A DNA stretch of 64,000 bases from Tilletia caries (Eukaryota; Basidiomycota; Exobasidiomycetes; Tilletiales; Tilletiaceae), in contig JALUTQ010000040.1 of the NCBI GenBank assembly GCA_032718865.1, positions 868,001-932,000 on the forward strand, written 5' to 3'. Shown in pieces: positions 51,591 through 62,652 of the stretch. Below the pieces are notes generated by a model, which had not been told where the DNA came from, did not search any database, and worked only from the letters and a program-made list of their open reading frames with translations. The translations under genes were made by a program, and so were the position numbers. Within the stretch, counting starts at the first letter, position 1; every line of letters starts with the position of its first letter.

Positions 51591-54037
51591 TTACAGACGG
51601 GCGGGGCCGGAGTTCTCGTCGAGGTGGGGAGTCAGGTCGGTGGTCAAGAACCTGCAATGACAGAAAGGTTCAAAGTCAGTCATAACGATCCCTCAACGGC
51701 GAAACCCAGAGACTTCGTAGAGGTCGCTTCTACGCACTCAGAGGGTGCCTTGGCGCGGACCTGTTGGCTGAGGTAGCGCTTGGACAGATCGAGACGCTTG
51801 GGGTTGAGCTTTGTGAGCTTGGCAGCCTCCTCGTCGAGGATGCGGTCAATGAGGGAGGCGGTGATCGGCTTGCCATCGTTCTGTTCAAAGAGTCACAGAT
51901 GTCAGTGAAGGGAACTTGCATGAAGACGCGTCAAACATATGCAACTCACAGTCGATGCGCCGTCTGTATAGATTTCAGAGCAGAATGCAAGGAAGGAGTT
52001 AGAAGGCGGTGTGATATCAGCATGCGGACTGACTGCGTATCCGTTTTCACTGTCACAACTCACGGTAGACCCAGTGCCAGAGCATGACACGCGAGATCTC
52101 AGCAGTGGCAGCGTCCTCCATCCTATGACGCGACCCCGAAATGTCGTCAGCAAGATGAATCACTACCTGAGGGTCTTGAATGCAGCGCGGAACTCACATG
52201 TAGTTGATTGGCACGCAGCCAAGACCACCAACCCAGTGGGTGCAGTCTGTAAAGAGACGCGTCGATGTGCGCGGATCACAAGCGACATAAAACGCATTCA
52301 GTCAATCTTTTTGCGTTCAAATCAGCGTCAAGTCAGAGCGTCACTACTCACAGCCGAGAAGGGCGGCAACGTTGGAGCGGATACCTTCCTCGGTGATCTT
52401 GCCGCCGGCGATGTTGGAGTTAAGCAGGTCGAGAGCGGTGACGCTGACCTCCTGGCGACGAACGTGGTACTGGTTGGGGCCGACTGTATGCGCGTGAAAG
52501 AGGTCACAAAGAGGTCAGTCGGGGGCCATCACACTGCAAAGAAAGCAAGCTAAGGCCAGAAGGTACGCACGCATGTGCTTGTTGAAGATCTATTGGAGAC
52601 AAAAAAAAAGGGAGGCTCAAGTGTCAGCGAGCGTACGTTGCTAAGGATGATTCGCGTGATGGAATACTCACCTCGAGGGCGATCTTGACGAGAGCGGGGT
52701 GGGCAACCCAGGTACCATCATGGCCAGCCTTGACCTCGCGGAGCTTGTCAGCCTTGACGCGCTCCATGGCGGCGTCGTTGGCCTTGGGGTCGTCCTTGAT
52801 AGGAATTTGGGCGGCCATACCACCGATGGCAGCGACACCGCGGCTGTGGCAGGTCTTGATGAGCAGGTTGACGTAGGCGGTCATGAAGGGCACGGTCATG
52901 GTGACGTCACCACGGTCGGGGAGGACAGCGGCCTTGGTGAATCGTTGGCGCTTGATGAAGCTGAAGATGTAGTCCCATCGGCCGCAGTTGAGACCGGACG
53001 AGTGCTGGCGGAGCTCGTAGAGGATCTCGTCCATCTGGAAGGCGGCAGTGATGGTCTCGATCAGAACGGTACCGCGGATGATGCCGCGGGGGAGATGGTG
53101 GTAGTCCTGTGCGGTGTTGAATGCGTCGTTCCAGAGACGGGCCTCGAGGTGGTGCTCCATCTTGGGAAGGTAGAAGTAAGGCCCGAAGCCGGTGCGGACG
53201 AGCTCGCGCGCGTTGTGGTGGAAGTAGAGACCAAAGTCGAAGAGACCGCCGGACATGGGCTTTCCGTCGACGATGAAGTGCTCCTCGTTAAGGTGCCAGC
53301 CACGGGGGCGGACGATCAGGGTAGCGAGCTGGCCGGCGGGGCGGAGCTTGTACTCCTTTCCGTTGGAGGCCTTGAAGTCGACCTTGCGGAAGATGGCGTC
53401 GTGGAGGTTGACCTGTCCGTCGAGGTTGTTGGACCATGTGGGGGAGTTGGAGTCCTCGAAGTCGGCCATGTAAGTGTATGCGCCAGAGTTCAAGGCGTTG
53501 ATGACCATCTTGCGGTCAACCTGGAATAGCACACGAGGAAAGAGTCAGCTATCGTTATCAGAAGAAGGACGCGTCTTCTGTGAATGGGCGTACGCACGGG
53601 ACCTGTGATCTCGACGCGACGGTCAGTCAAACCGCTGTTGGTATGGCAAACAGAGTAGAAGACGTCAGAAGGAATTCGCACAATGCGACGGTTCAGGAGA
53701 AGGTTAGTATGAGCTCACGGTGCAGGGGGTGCGCATTGCCAAGTTGCGTTCTCGCGAATGTGGGCAGTCTCGGGCAGGAAGTTGAGCATGGCACCGCCAT
53801 CGAGGGCAGTCTGGCGAATGGCGCGTGCGCGGAGGAGGTCCTGTCGGGTAGCCTCAAAGTTGCGGTGGAGCACGGCGAGGAACTTGACAGCCTCGGGCGT
53901 GAGAAGGTCGGCGTGGCGGCCCTGGACGGGACCTGTCAGGGGAAAGAAGAGGGTCAGCTCCAGCAGGAGGTGTTGGCGTGTGTGAGAGCGAGTGCATGGA
54001 ACGTACCTGTGATGCGGACACCTTCGACCTGCGACAT
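51591..54037 (-). CDS. MLS1: Malate synthase, peroxisomal (glyoxylate cycle)
   Basis: Condenses acetyl-CoA and glyoxylate to malate, allowing growth on C2 compounds and fatty acids. Eleven exons: 54007..54037, 53719..53932, 53598..53634, 52672..53520, 52571..52589, 52352..52483, 52198..52246, 52064..52122, 51950..51963, 51738..51880 and 51591..51651; total 535 residues, the normal length of the A isoform. Landmarks: [20 protein letters not shown] start; [60 protein letters not shown] (catalytic Arg); [58 protein letters not shown]. It ends SGPARL, a PTS1-type peroxisomal signal (ARL). Exon 9 is only 14 nt and exon 5 is 19 nt. All joins are in phase with consensus sites. The intron-dense structure contrasts with the neighbouring two-exon gene. 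Confidence 0.96.
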
Positions 54038-56703
54038 GTTGGTGAATAATCTAGGGTTATGGGTACTTGCAGACAGACGGAAGGAAGTACGGAGACGAGA
54101 TGCTAACAAGAGCGATATCGTGAAGAGAGAGGAGGGTGGTGGTGATGGTGGTGGTGCGTAAGAGGGAGATGAAGGCAGAGGTCGATGCTCAACTGACTCA
54201 CTACTAACTCACTGACCTAAAACGCTTTCGCCTCAAGCGGACTTCCTGCAGCCAAAAAAAAGGACATCCAGTCGTCGGTCACCTTGCCCTTCCCCGCTCC
54301 CACTCCCTGGCCCATGCGCATCTGAGCCTTTGCAAGGGCTCGCACCGTGCTCTAGCATCACGCTGAAATCATCGCCATCCCGACAAATATTATGACTCCC
54401 AAGGTCCCAGCAGAGGAGTGGATTGCACAGCAGCCTGGCTGCCAGCCTGGCCTGAACCGCTCTATCCCGGTCGCGTCCCTCTCTCCAGCATCAATCTGAA
54501 TTCTGGAGTTCTGGAGTTCTGGTCTGCTCCAGAGGACGCCGTCAATGTCAAAACGCGCGTGCGGAGTGATTAATCCCGCTTCGTCCGTGAGGTCGGCTCG
54601 CTCGGTCAGTGGAGTTTCCGGAGGTAGCCGAATCTTGCACGTGAGGAGGAAGGCACAGCACGTGGCCACGTGGGTGAAGAACAAAGGGAGATTCGCATTC
54701 GAAGCACCTTCACTTCTCGAACTTCTTTCTCCGCCTTGACTTCCTCGACGACGCCGAATTCTTGTCCCAACCTTCGATCGCACACCTATATGTGGGCCTC
54801 GAGCGCACACATGTTTGGAGTCTGGACGAGCTACGCTGAGTGCCAAACAAGAAATCACAGTGATGAGGACGTCGAGGGCCGAGACACAGTGAGCGCTGGG
54901 CCAACCTTTCCGTGCGCGGTGACTTCTCACACAAGTTCAGATGGCGAACGCTCTACTTACTGCTACAAACACAGCAGGAGAGTCCGGCTGCCGTTCGGGC
55001 TGTGCGGAGCATGCTCACGTTGCAAAGAAGTCCTCACGCCTCACATGGGACGTGGCCGTTGCGCAGATAATCTGCCCGGTTTACTTTGCCTGCAAACTGC
55101 CTCAGCCCCGACCTTGAGACCCAACCGCAGACCCCACCCGCATGATCACCTGATGCCTCCGCCAGGCGCCAACCGCTTCACCTGTCACCACCTCCTTGAC
55201 TCCGACCTCGCGACCGCTCGACTCAAGCAAAAAAGAAGCTCTCGTCTCTCTACACACACGCGTCTGGCCCCCGTTCGAACTTACACCTCCTTCTTTTTCC
55301 CTCACCTCTCCCATCGCCATCCGATCTGCGCACCGCCAGGAAGTCGCTGTGGAAGCCGCAGCCAAGTCGGCTCTCTCCTTCCCCCCTGGAAAATACCGTT
55401 CCGATGCTCCTGTCACCGATGCCTTTCGTCCGATCGTCATCATTGGTCAGTAGTAATGCACCTGACTGCTGAACTATTCTCCTTTACCTTTGCAGTGTCG
55501 AGCCGTGCGACGCAGCAGATTCCTCCTTTTCGCGTTCACGAGCGATCAATCGCAAACTCCCCCTTATGGACTTCTGCTGAAAATCCAGGCGACATCTTGC
55601 TGACTTGCTCGCCTTTGAATATTCCAGCCCAGCTCAGCGTCCAGTATTTGAACCAATGCTGGTCTTCAACATTCTACGGCCTATGGTCTATCAGCGCCGC
55701 GATGAGGAGACCAATCCCGACTCGGCGGAACACTAGAAGCAAGAGTGCTTGGTTTCGTTGAACGCCCATCAATAATGCACCGAACGCTTGGTAAATGCAT
55801 GCACGTCAGGATTCTAAACATACGCCCTCCAACGGAACGCTCTGCCCTGGCTTAGCGGTTCCTTGCAGCCTCAGCCCAAGCACTAGCCACAGAACGTCCT
55901 ATCCACGGTAAACCGGTTCTCCCTCCCTTTCTTTTTGTTTTTTTGCTCGTGTGTTTGCCCCGTCCGTTGGGTCTGCACCCTGGCCTTGATCACTGCTCCC
56001 CGCCTCGCATGCCTGGCCGCGGACCACGACCGCACTAGACCGCTAATTCTCTCTCTGTGTCTTCCTGAACCCTAGGCAACAGAAGCATCGGAACAACGGA
56101 ATTGACACCCTCACGTCTCCGATTCGGGTCGGGCGAAATCCTTCGGGCCCGCAAGCTAACTGGCCCGGCTCGAGCGTCACTCGAACCTGTCCGCCAGAAT
56201 TCATATTGGCCGCTGACCGTGCCCCTCCTCTTCTTGCAGCTGTTTCCCCTTTCTCTTCCTTCCTTCCTCAGCGCAATTCTCCGCCAAACATTGACATCGC
56301 CCGTGCGGTCTCGATCTTCTCTAAACCCGTTTTCCAACCACGACCGTCTGTCCGACACTTCACTTGAACGACTACCACGACGTTCCCTGAACGAGTCGCC
56401 ACTTATCGTCCACCGAATCTGGCTCCGATCGGAAAAATCCTAACAAACAAGTATCGGCGACCTCTACCATAGCCCACCGAGCTCCCATCGCTGGGTCCTT
56501 CATATACCGCCACTCTCGTCGGTCCCCGCTCAATTTGGGTCCATTCCAAGCCCGCCCTCTACCACGATTGACCTCCTTACTCGTGTCCCTTTCACGGAAA
56601 GGGAAGTGCAAAGGAGAACGCATCGTGCTTCCACGACAACCAACACGGACTCAGAAGGGGTCCTTCTCCGAACCTCACCCACACCAACACACTCGACTTC
56701 AAG
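54038..56703. other. Long intergenic / leader region
   Basis: Between two diverging genes. A plus-strand frame of 363 codons (54670-55761) crosses it but has no motif, biased composition or conserved-looking block, and I treat it as chance. Because the next gene starts at 56704, much of 55400-56700 may be its promoter and leader. C/T-rich stretches with possible splice acceptors (for example TTGCAG near 55495) suggest a leader intron. Nothing else was recognised. Confidence 0.4.
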
Positions 56704-59269
56704 ATGTCCACTCGAGACATCACCGTCCGATACCACCATTCTCATAAACTTTCTACAGGATCAGCGACCTCAACTGGGACGTCGTCCTCAAGCGGATCGG
56801 ACTCGAGCACACCGCCCTCGTCAGCCCAGACGCACAGTCACAATCCTTTCAGGAATCGACCAAGGAGACCTACCACCAGTGGAGACTCACTCTCACGGAA
56901 GTCACCAGTGAGTTCACCCGGTTCTTCCCCTCTGTGGGCCATCGTCTTGCATGTCAGAGCGAGCGGCAGCACATAAGGCCTGTTGGGCGAGTACATGAAC
57001 TGACTTTATTCGCTTGTCTCATCAGCCGAACTCGCCGCGAAGTGGATTCTTCCGTCACAAGTTTCACGGGGAAACGCAAACCTCGTCCTCTTCAGCTGGA
57101 TCCTCTACCCTCGTCTCTGTCGAGCTCAGCAGGATCGAGTCCGCAGGGATCACACCAACACAGGCGACCTTCGCTCCTACACAACAATCATCTCACCATG
57201 TCTCTCAGTCCTGGTTTCATCGTCGTAGACATGAAGATGTAGACAATGACGATGCAGCGGGCGAACGAGACGATGCCGACTCGGATGCATCCTTCGGCTG
57301 CGGCCTCGCAGCCGACTTTGACAAGCACGTTGACATCCTCCGAGCCGATCCCACCTCATTTCCTACTTCCACACTACTCCCTCGCGAGCCCATCTTGGCC
57401 GCAGCATGGAAGGCGAAGATGTCTCAGGCCGATGAGCGGCAAGTCTGGCTCGACACCGTCTTCTTTCGATTGAAAGCACGAGCCGACGGAGCTTCGGGGC
57501 AAGAACTCCACAACATCCATGCACCAAAACCAGGAGCGGGCGTCTCTAGCGGGTCCGAGAAGAAAACGGTGGGCACAGAGACCTCCGACAGTGCCGGCAA
57601 ATCGAGTAGCGCAGATAGCTTCCTCGACTTGGCCCGCTTGATAAATCCCTGTCCGCGACCTGGCTCGGTCTACCTTTCCAAGTTTGCCCAGGAGCGCGCA
57701 GCGATGGCCAATAACCGTCCCAGTCTGACACCAAAGCCGTCCAAGATGCTGAACCAAGGCCTGCCGAATGCGTCCTTCTCGAACTTTGTGTTCCCGCCTC
57801 AAGCTGAGCCTGCTGGATCATCCCTGATGGTAGCGGCGCCGGGAGCAGGAGCAACAATGAACATCACTCCCAAAGCACCGCAGATGCAGCGCTTTGCTTC
57901 TTCCGATCAAATACTGGTCAGAGGTCGGGCACCATCCAATGCCGCCTTGCGCCAAACTGCAATGACCAATGCGGCTGCCAGCATTCATTCGAACCAAATG
58001 CAGTACGGAAGCGTCAGAGGACTACCGTCACAAGATGTGCATTCGATGTACGCTGCGCAACTAGCGATGCAACAACAGCAGCGAGGGGCCAACCGACTCG
58101 CCACAAAAGTTGCACCCGTGCCAGTCCGTGAGAGAAGCGTATCAGACGCTGCCAAGCGGCATCGGCCCACTCACGGCGGATCATCCGGAGATGCTCCAGC
58201 TTGCATGGTGCCCGACCTGCCAGACTGGGCGAAGCAGAACAACCGCACCCTTCATCAGAGTCGTCAGAGCGGCGGCTCCATCGGTGGTGATTCCGTCCGC
58301 TCGAGACAATCGCAACCAACCGAGCTGCCGTACTTCAACTCGAGCGCTTCGTTGGAGTTCCTCGAACCGGAACCGATGGCTCGGGCAGTCAGCCATGATA
58401 CCCGTCTTCAACCTTCTCGGCCCACTTTGCTTTCGAGAGCATCGTCGAACTCGCTCAGGAGGGCACGACAACCCGAAGCGTTGCAGATTTCGCCTGTCCC
58501 AGGCTACTTGGCCCGCTCGTCTCCGTCGTACGGCGTCGACATGGAGGTCTCCCTGTCTTCTCCCGGATCCATCATGACAGCGACGGGCAGCGCATCGTCT
58601 CGCGAATCATCTGGCTCGATGCATTCTCATTCCACATCGGGTTCAAGTCCGCTTACACCTCGTACCCCCGAGTATTATCTGGCTCCATTGCCTGTGCCTC
58701 ATCACCAACACCACTTCCCGGGCGCACACATCGCAGGCAACTGCCCGTTCCCACTGCCCACGGCCGGAGGAAAGGAGACGATGGCTGGCGCTGGCAGGAT
58801 CACCGTTGTTCGAAGCGACGCACTCGGCTCGATCGAGCTCGATGCTGAGGACGAAGCTGCCTTGCTCTCCGGTACCGGTCGCTTTGCACTGACACAAGGT
58901 GCACCTTACTCAGCCATGTCCAAGCAACAATTCTTGTCGCCCAAGTCGTCAGCAAGCTCTTCCTCCTCCTCTTCCATGTCGTCGTCTTCGTCTGCTGCGT
59001 CGTCGTCGCCGCCAAAGCAGCAGCCTCTGCTGGCGCCCGAGGAGCTCATGCCCATCTCGCGCCAGCTCGATTTCGAGGCGGCAGCGCCGGCAATGGCATC
59101 CGCAGGTCGGTCTGCTTCCATCGGCTTGGGTCCACGGCAGCCTGAGCCCCAGTTCCCATCGCACATGGGCCGATGCGCTGATGCAGCGCCAGTACAGATG
59201 ACACGACCTCGCGCCAACACGATCGGCACAGCTCGCTTGCCACTGGCTCAGATCCAACTGCAACAATAG
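56704..59269 (+). CDS. Large low-complexity hypothetical protein
   Basis: Two exons, 56704..56907 and 57026..59269 (intron 118 nt, GTGAGT...CATCAG), 815 residues. It starts MSTRDITVRYHHSHKLSTG. A short folded-looking segment, FDKHVDILRADPTSFPTSTL ... LAAAWKAKMSQADERQVWLD (about residues 155-200), is probably helical. The rest is Ser/Pro/Gln/Ala-rich and likely disordered, with Ser runs near the C-terminus (58950-59010), several SP/TP sites (PLTPRTPEYY) and RxxS-like sites. No membrane segment, zinc site or enzyme motif is seen. This style fits a basidiomycete regulatory or cytoskeleton-associated protein, but I do not recognise it. The start at 56704 is the first ATG in frame. Confidence 0.7.
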
Positions 59270-60130
59270 ACTTTACCTCCTTCGACTCTCTCCCAACGAT
59301 TCACGATTCCTGGACTTCCCACCGCATACCCGACGAGTACCTCCATCTCCCAACCCCAACCACACTCCACTCCGACGATCCCAACACCTCCCAAACCCAA
59401 CTAGACCTCAAAAAGTCACTCCACACTCATTCAGTACGGCATCGACCGCACTCTGCATCTCAATGCATATACACACTCTTTCGATTCGGTTACCTTCTGC
59501 CCTCCGGCACAACCTTGAGCCCTTCTCCGTCCTCGACGCTGCACTTTCGCGGTCGGCCGGCGCTGGAACATCTCAACACCACACTCATTTGCTCAACACC
59601 ACACTCATTTGATACCCCCAACCTGCTCCACCTCACACTCTCATCAAGTCACCAAACTCGTCATCGTCACTCATACCCTCTTCGCCCTGGTTGGGATCAG
59701 GCGCATGAGGGCCTCGTCGGTATGCCCCAGACGGCCCAAGGAATCAAGTTTCAACGGGGAATCCCCCAACCTTCCCTCTCCCCATCCTTTCTATCTCTTT
59801 TGGCGAATTAATGTATGTACACTGTCGCAAGAACTCTCCCACCTTTCCCCTCGTGCATACCGGACACCTCCGTCTCCCGCGATCGTCCTCTTCTCCCGTC
59901 CATTCCCATGCTGCAAGCACTTGTCACCTCTCGTCCGATGTCTCCTGTATACACCGCCAACGAAGTCTCAGTCTCAATAGGACTTGGGGAGAGACTTGAC
60001 AGATTCTTGGGAAACATAAGACCCGAAAGGCGCAACAAAGTCTAGCGCCCCTTTTCTCTGAGTCTTTTCAAGATGAAATAAAATGGTTGTCGCAGTCTTT
60101 CACGAAGATCTTCGATCGGCATAGGTCACA

Positions 60131-60190
60131 ATTCTTGGACAAGTCTGGGAGGCCATTCTTGGACAAGTTTGGGAGGCCATACTTGACCAG
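60131..60190. repeat. 24-bp tandem repeat
   Basis: ATTCTTGGACAAGTYTGGGA plus GGCC, two full copies (60131 and 60155) and a diverged third (60179). On the minus strand it encodes repeated GLPxLSKN. Confidence 0.8.
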
Positions 60191-61431
60191 ATACTCGCTA
60201 TACTCCTGGTGAAGTTCCCAGATCATATCTGCCTGGAGACCTTCAAGCAAGCCTAGGCCCATCCACATGATAGAGTCTGGACAAGATCTCATCACAAATC
60301 TCATATCGATTGCTACCCTAGTCTCATTCATCTCTCATGCCTACTCTGCTGTATGACTTTCTAGAAGTCTGCTCTGAGGCACAAAGCCTATAACGGGACT
60401 GCAAATCAGGGATGAGAGCGGGTATGGCCGCACTGCTGCAGTGTATTTCCTAATACGGACGTGATATGAATACGTGGGTCGGATACCCCACAGCCCACGC
60501 CTCCAGCCCCCAGGCCCCAGGCCCCAGCTGCCAGCATCGGTCATCGTGAAGATGGCTGAAGGAGGTTGGCCGTTGGAATGGGATCTGAGGGAGAAGAGGC
60601 AAGAGGGTGAGAAAGAACAAGGGGGTTGTGGACTGTGGTGATCAAAAAGGTGAGGGACAGGGCCAAAGGGGTGAGCTGACGCCTTTAGATCTGTTTCTGC
60701 TTGACCATAGAGATTGGGTTGAACGGATGAGGGATGAAGGGATGAGCAAGCCGGGAATCGGGAGTGAGAAAAAGGTCAGCGGTCAGCTTAGATGTTAGCG
60801 CAAAGGGAGAGTCGGCCGTCAGAATCCTGGTGGGTAGCAATAATCAAAGAGAATAGAGAGATGAACTGCATGGAGATGAAACTTTTATGTTGGCAGTCAG
60901 TTGGAAGTTGGAACTTAAAAGCCCTACAAGGCTTTGCCGGTGCTAAACATCTTCATGAATCTTTGCTCTTCCTCGGATTGGCGAGGGACGTTGATGAAGG
61001 TGCACCTTCCGAACTTCGACTGGCACTTGCTGAGTGCCGACTCCAGCGACCTGTGCAAAAAAGATGCAATTGGAGGTCGGAGAAGGTCAGGTTGTCAGTA
61101 GGTGACTGGCATTGGAAAGAGATTGAAATAGAGTGTGGACTTGCCTTGTTGACGTTGCGATCTCTTCTTCCGTGCCAGAGGCTTGATCCACCACTTCCGC
61201 GACCGCCGGGTCCAGCTCTGTGCTGGCAACCAGCTCCTGAGTATAACAGCTTCCTTAATCCTTCTCTGTGATTCCGTTCCGCTCCGATCCGATTCCCGAT
61301 TTCTCTCAACACTTTTCCTCACTCAACACTTTTTCCGCTCACTGCTTCAGAATCGTTACGCAACGCTCCACTTTTCCTTCCTCTTTTTCCTTCACTCGCC
61401 GCAGCGGCCTCACTCACTCGCACCTCATTTG

Positions 61432-61438
61432 TATTTAA
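61432..61438 (+). promoter_or_regulatory. TATA-like box upstream of the 61.8-kb retrotransposon ORFs
   Basis: TATTTAA in a C/T-rich context (CATTTGTATTTAAGCCGC), 429 bp before the ATG at 61861. It may be the promoter within a left LTR, but the LTR cannot be defined because the right end is outside the window. Confidence 0.35.
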
Positions 61439-61860
61439 GCCGCTGCGCCTCATTTCCTCCCTCGCTTAGAATTAATCCGTCCTTGCATTGTTCTACTTTT
61501 CTTCTGTCTGCTCTCGGCAACGGGTAAGACTCTCTTTCCGAACCAAGTGTTCGCACATGGTGATGAGAGGGTTCTCTCGCTGACGTGCACCGACCACCTA
61601 CAGCGAAACCCACAGACGGCACCGACGAACTCAACAGTTCCAGCGGCCTCTCCCAACTTCAAGACGGCCTCGTCGAGACTTCGAATCCAGTGGCCTCTCC
61701 CTTCTCTTTCTGCTCTCTCTTCCCTCCCTGCGTCGACCACCCAGTAGGTCCTTGAGTCGAGGCATCTCCTCGGTTTCCCTGGGTCCGTGTCTACGCAGCA
61801 CATCTCTTCTCCTCTTCACGACTTCACCATCAACACCTACACCTTCTCGACCTACACGCG

Positions 61861-62295
61861 ATGAACTCGTCTCCAGCATCGGCCACATCCAGTCGCGGAC
61901 GACGCCGAGGTCGTGGCGCTCGCGGAGGATCGCAATCGGCCGCTCTTCAAGACCCACTCGTTCCCGTCTCGTCCGTTTCCGACCCGCTCGTCTCTGCCTC
62001 GTCCCCTCAAGTTCCGCTCGTCTCCGCCTCGTCCCCTCAAGTTCCGCTCGTCCCCGCCTCGACCATCACACACCCCGACCTCACCGCTGTCGCCGCTGAC
62101 TCCTACAACATGTCGATGATCGCTGAAGTCCGCGCTATGCGCGATGAACTCGCGAATCGATTGGACGGCTTCAACATACGGCTCGGTGAGGTGGAACAGT
62201 GGCAGCGCGGCGAGCCCGAGGACGACGAGGACGACGACGAAGTCGCCGATGGGACCAACCAGCAACCTTGGACGCCATCTGTGCTGGTTGAGTAG
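61861..62295 (+). CDS. Gag-like small ORF with 10-residue tandem repeats
   Basis: 144 residues, MNSSPASATSSRGRRRGRGA. After a basic Arg/Gly-rich start come 10-residue repeats of the type VSASSPQVPL (30-bp units at about 61990-62060). A coiled-coil segment (AEVRAMRDELANRLDGFNIR) and an acidic stretch (EPEDDEDDDE) follow. The coiled-coil layout parallels the N-terminus of the Gag at 62653 (RVLERFDRFETRLDDLEGRL). It may be an extra ORF of the same retrotransposon or a diverged 5' copy of its gag. No catalytic domain. Confidence 0.45.
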   Translation: MNSSPASATSSRGRRRGRGARGGSQSAALQDPLVPVSSVSDPLVSASSPQVPLVSASSPQVPLVPASTITHPDLTAVAADSYNMSMIAEVRAMRDELANRLDGFNIRLGEVEQWQRGEPEDDEDDDEVADGTNQQPWTPSVLVE

Positions 62296-62652
62296 CTACG
62301 GTTCTCTTTCTATTTCTCCAATTGCTTTCCATTTTCCCTTTGTTCTCCACACGTGGCTCCCACGTGTTTCCTCCACCTCCACTTCTTCCCACGACTCGAT
62401 GCCTCTCTTCCTCCTCTCTTGATGACTTCCCACTTGTATTCTCTCTCTTCTTCCCTTTCTGCCTTGCAATCAATCCTCAGACAGCTTCTTCTTACCATAA
62501 AACTGAGCATCAGGATTGCTCATACTGACAGGTCCGGACTCCTGTCTAGTATATGGTGATAAGAGTGAGTTCTGTGGACTGACCGACTCGGAAGTCAACA
62601 AACCCAACCGCCCTCGAACATCCTTCTCCCTCCGTCGGTTGCCACCCTCACC
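62296..62652. other. Spacer between two retrotransposon ORFs
   Basis: T/C-rich DNA without a gene. A primer-binding site was looked for after TATA-like and TGG-containing stretches (for example TGGTGATAAG at 62554) but could not be matched to a tRNA 3' end. Confidence 0.35.

Larger units (their letters stand above)
59270..61860. other. Intergenic region before the next retrotransposon
   Basis: No supported gene. It contains the 3' flank of the preceding gene, a 24-bp tandem repeat at 60131-60190, a GGCCCCAG triplication near 60510-60530, and from about 61300 C/T-rich DNA with a TATTTAA at 61432 that probably belongs to the following element. A minus frame at 60068-60331 (87 residues) overlaps the tandem repeat and may be a gene fragment. 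Confidence 0.4.

Noticed and set aside
54670..55761. 363-codon plus-strand open frame between malate synthase and the next gene
   Set aside because: No motif, no domain-like composition, poor start context, and it covers what should be promoter/leader sequence of two diverging genes. Length alone is not convincing in this GC-rich DNA.
60068..60331. 87-residue minus-strand frame as a gene
   Set aside because: Half of it is the 24-bp tandem repeat, there is no recognised motif, and no flanking exons are evident. It may be a gene fragment, so it is only mentioned in the intergenic entry.
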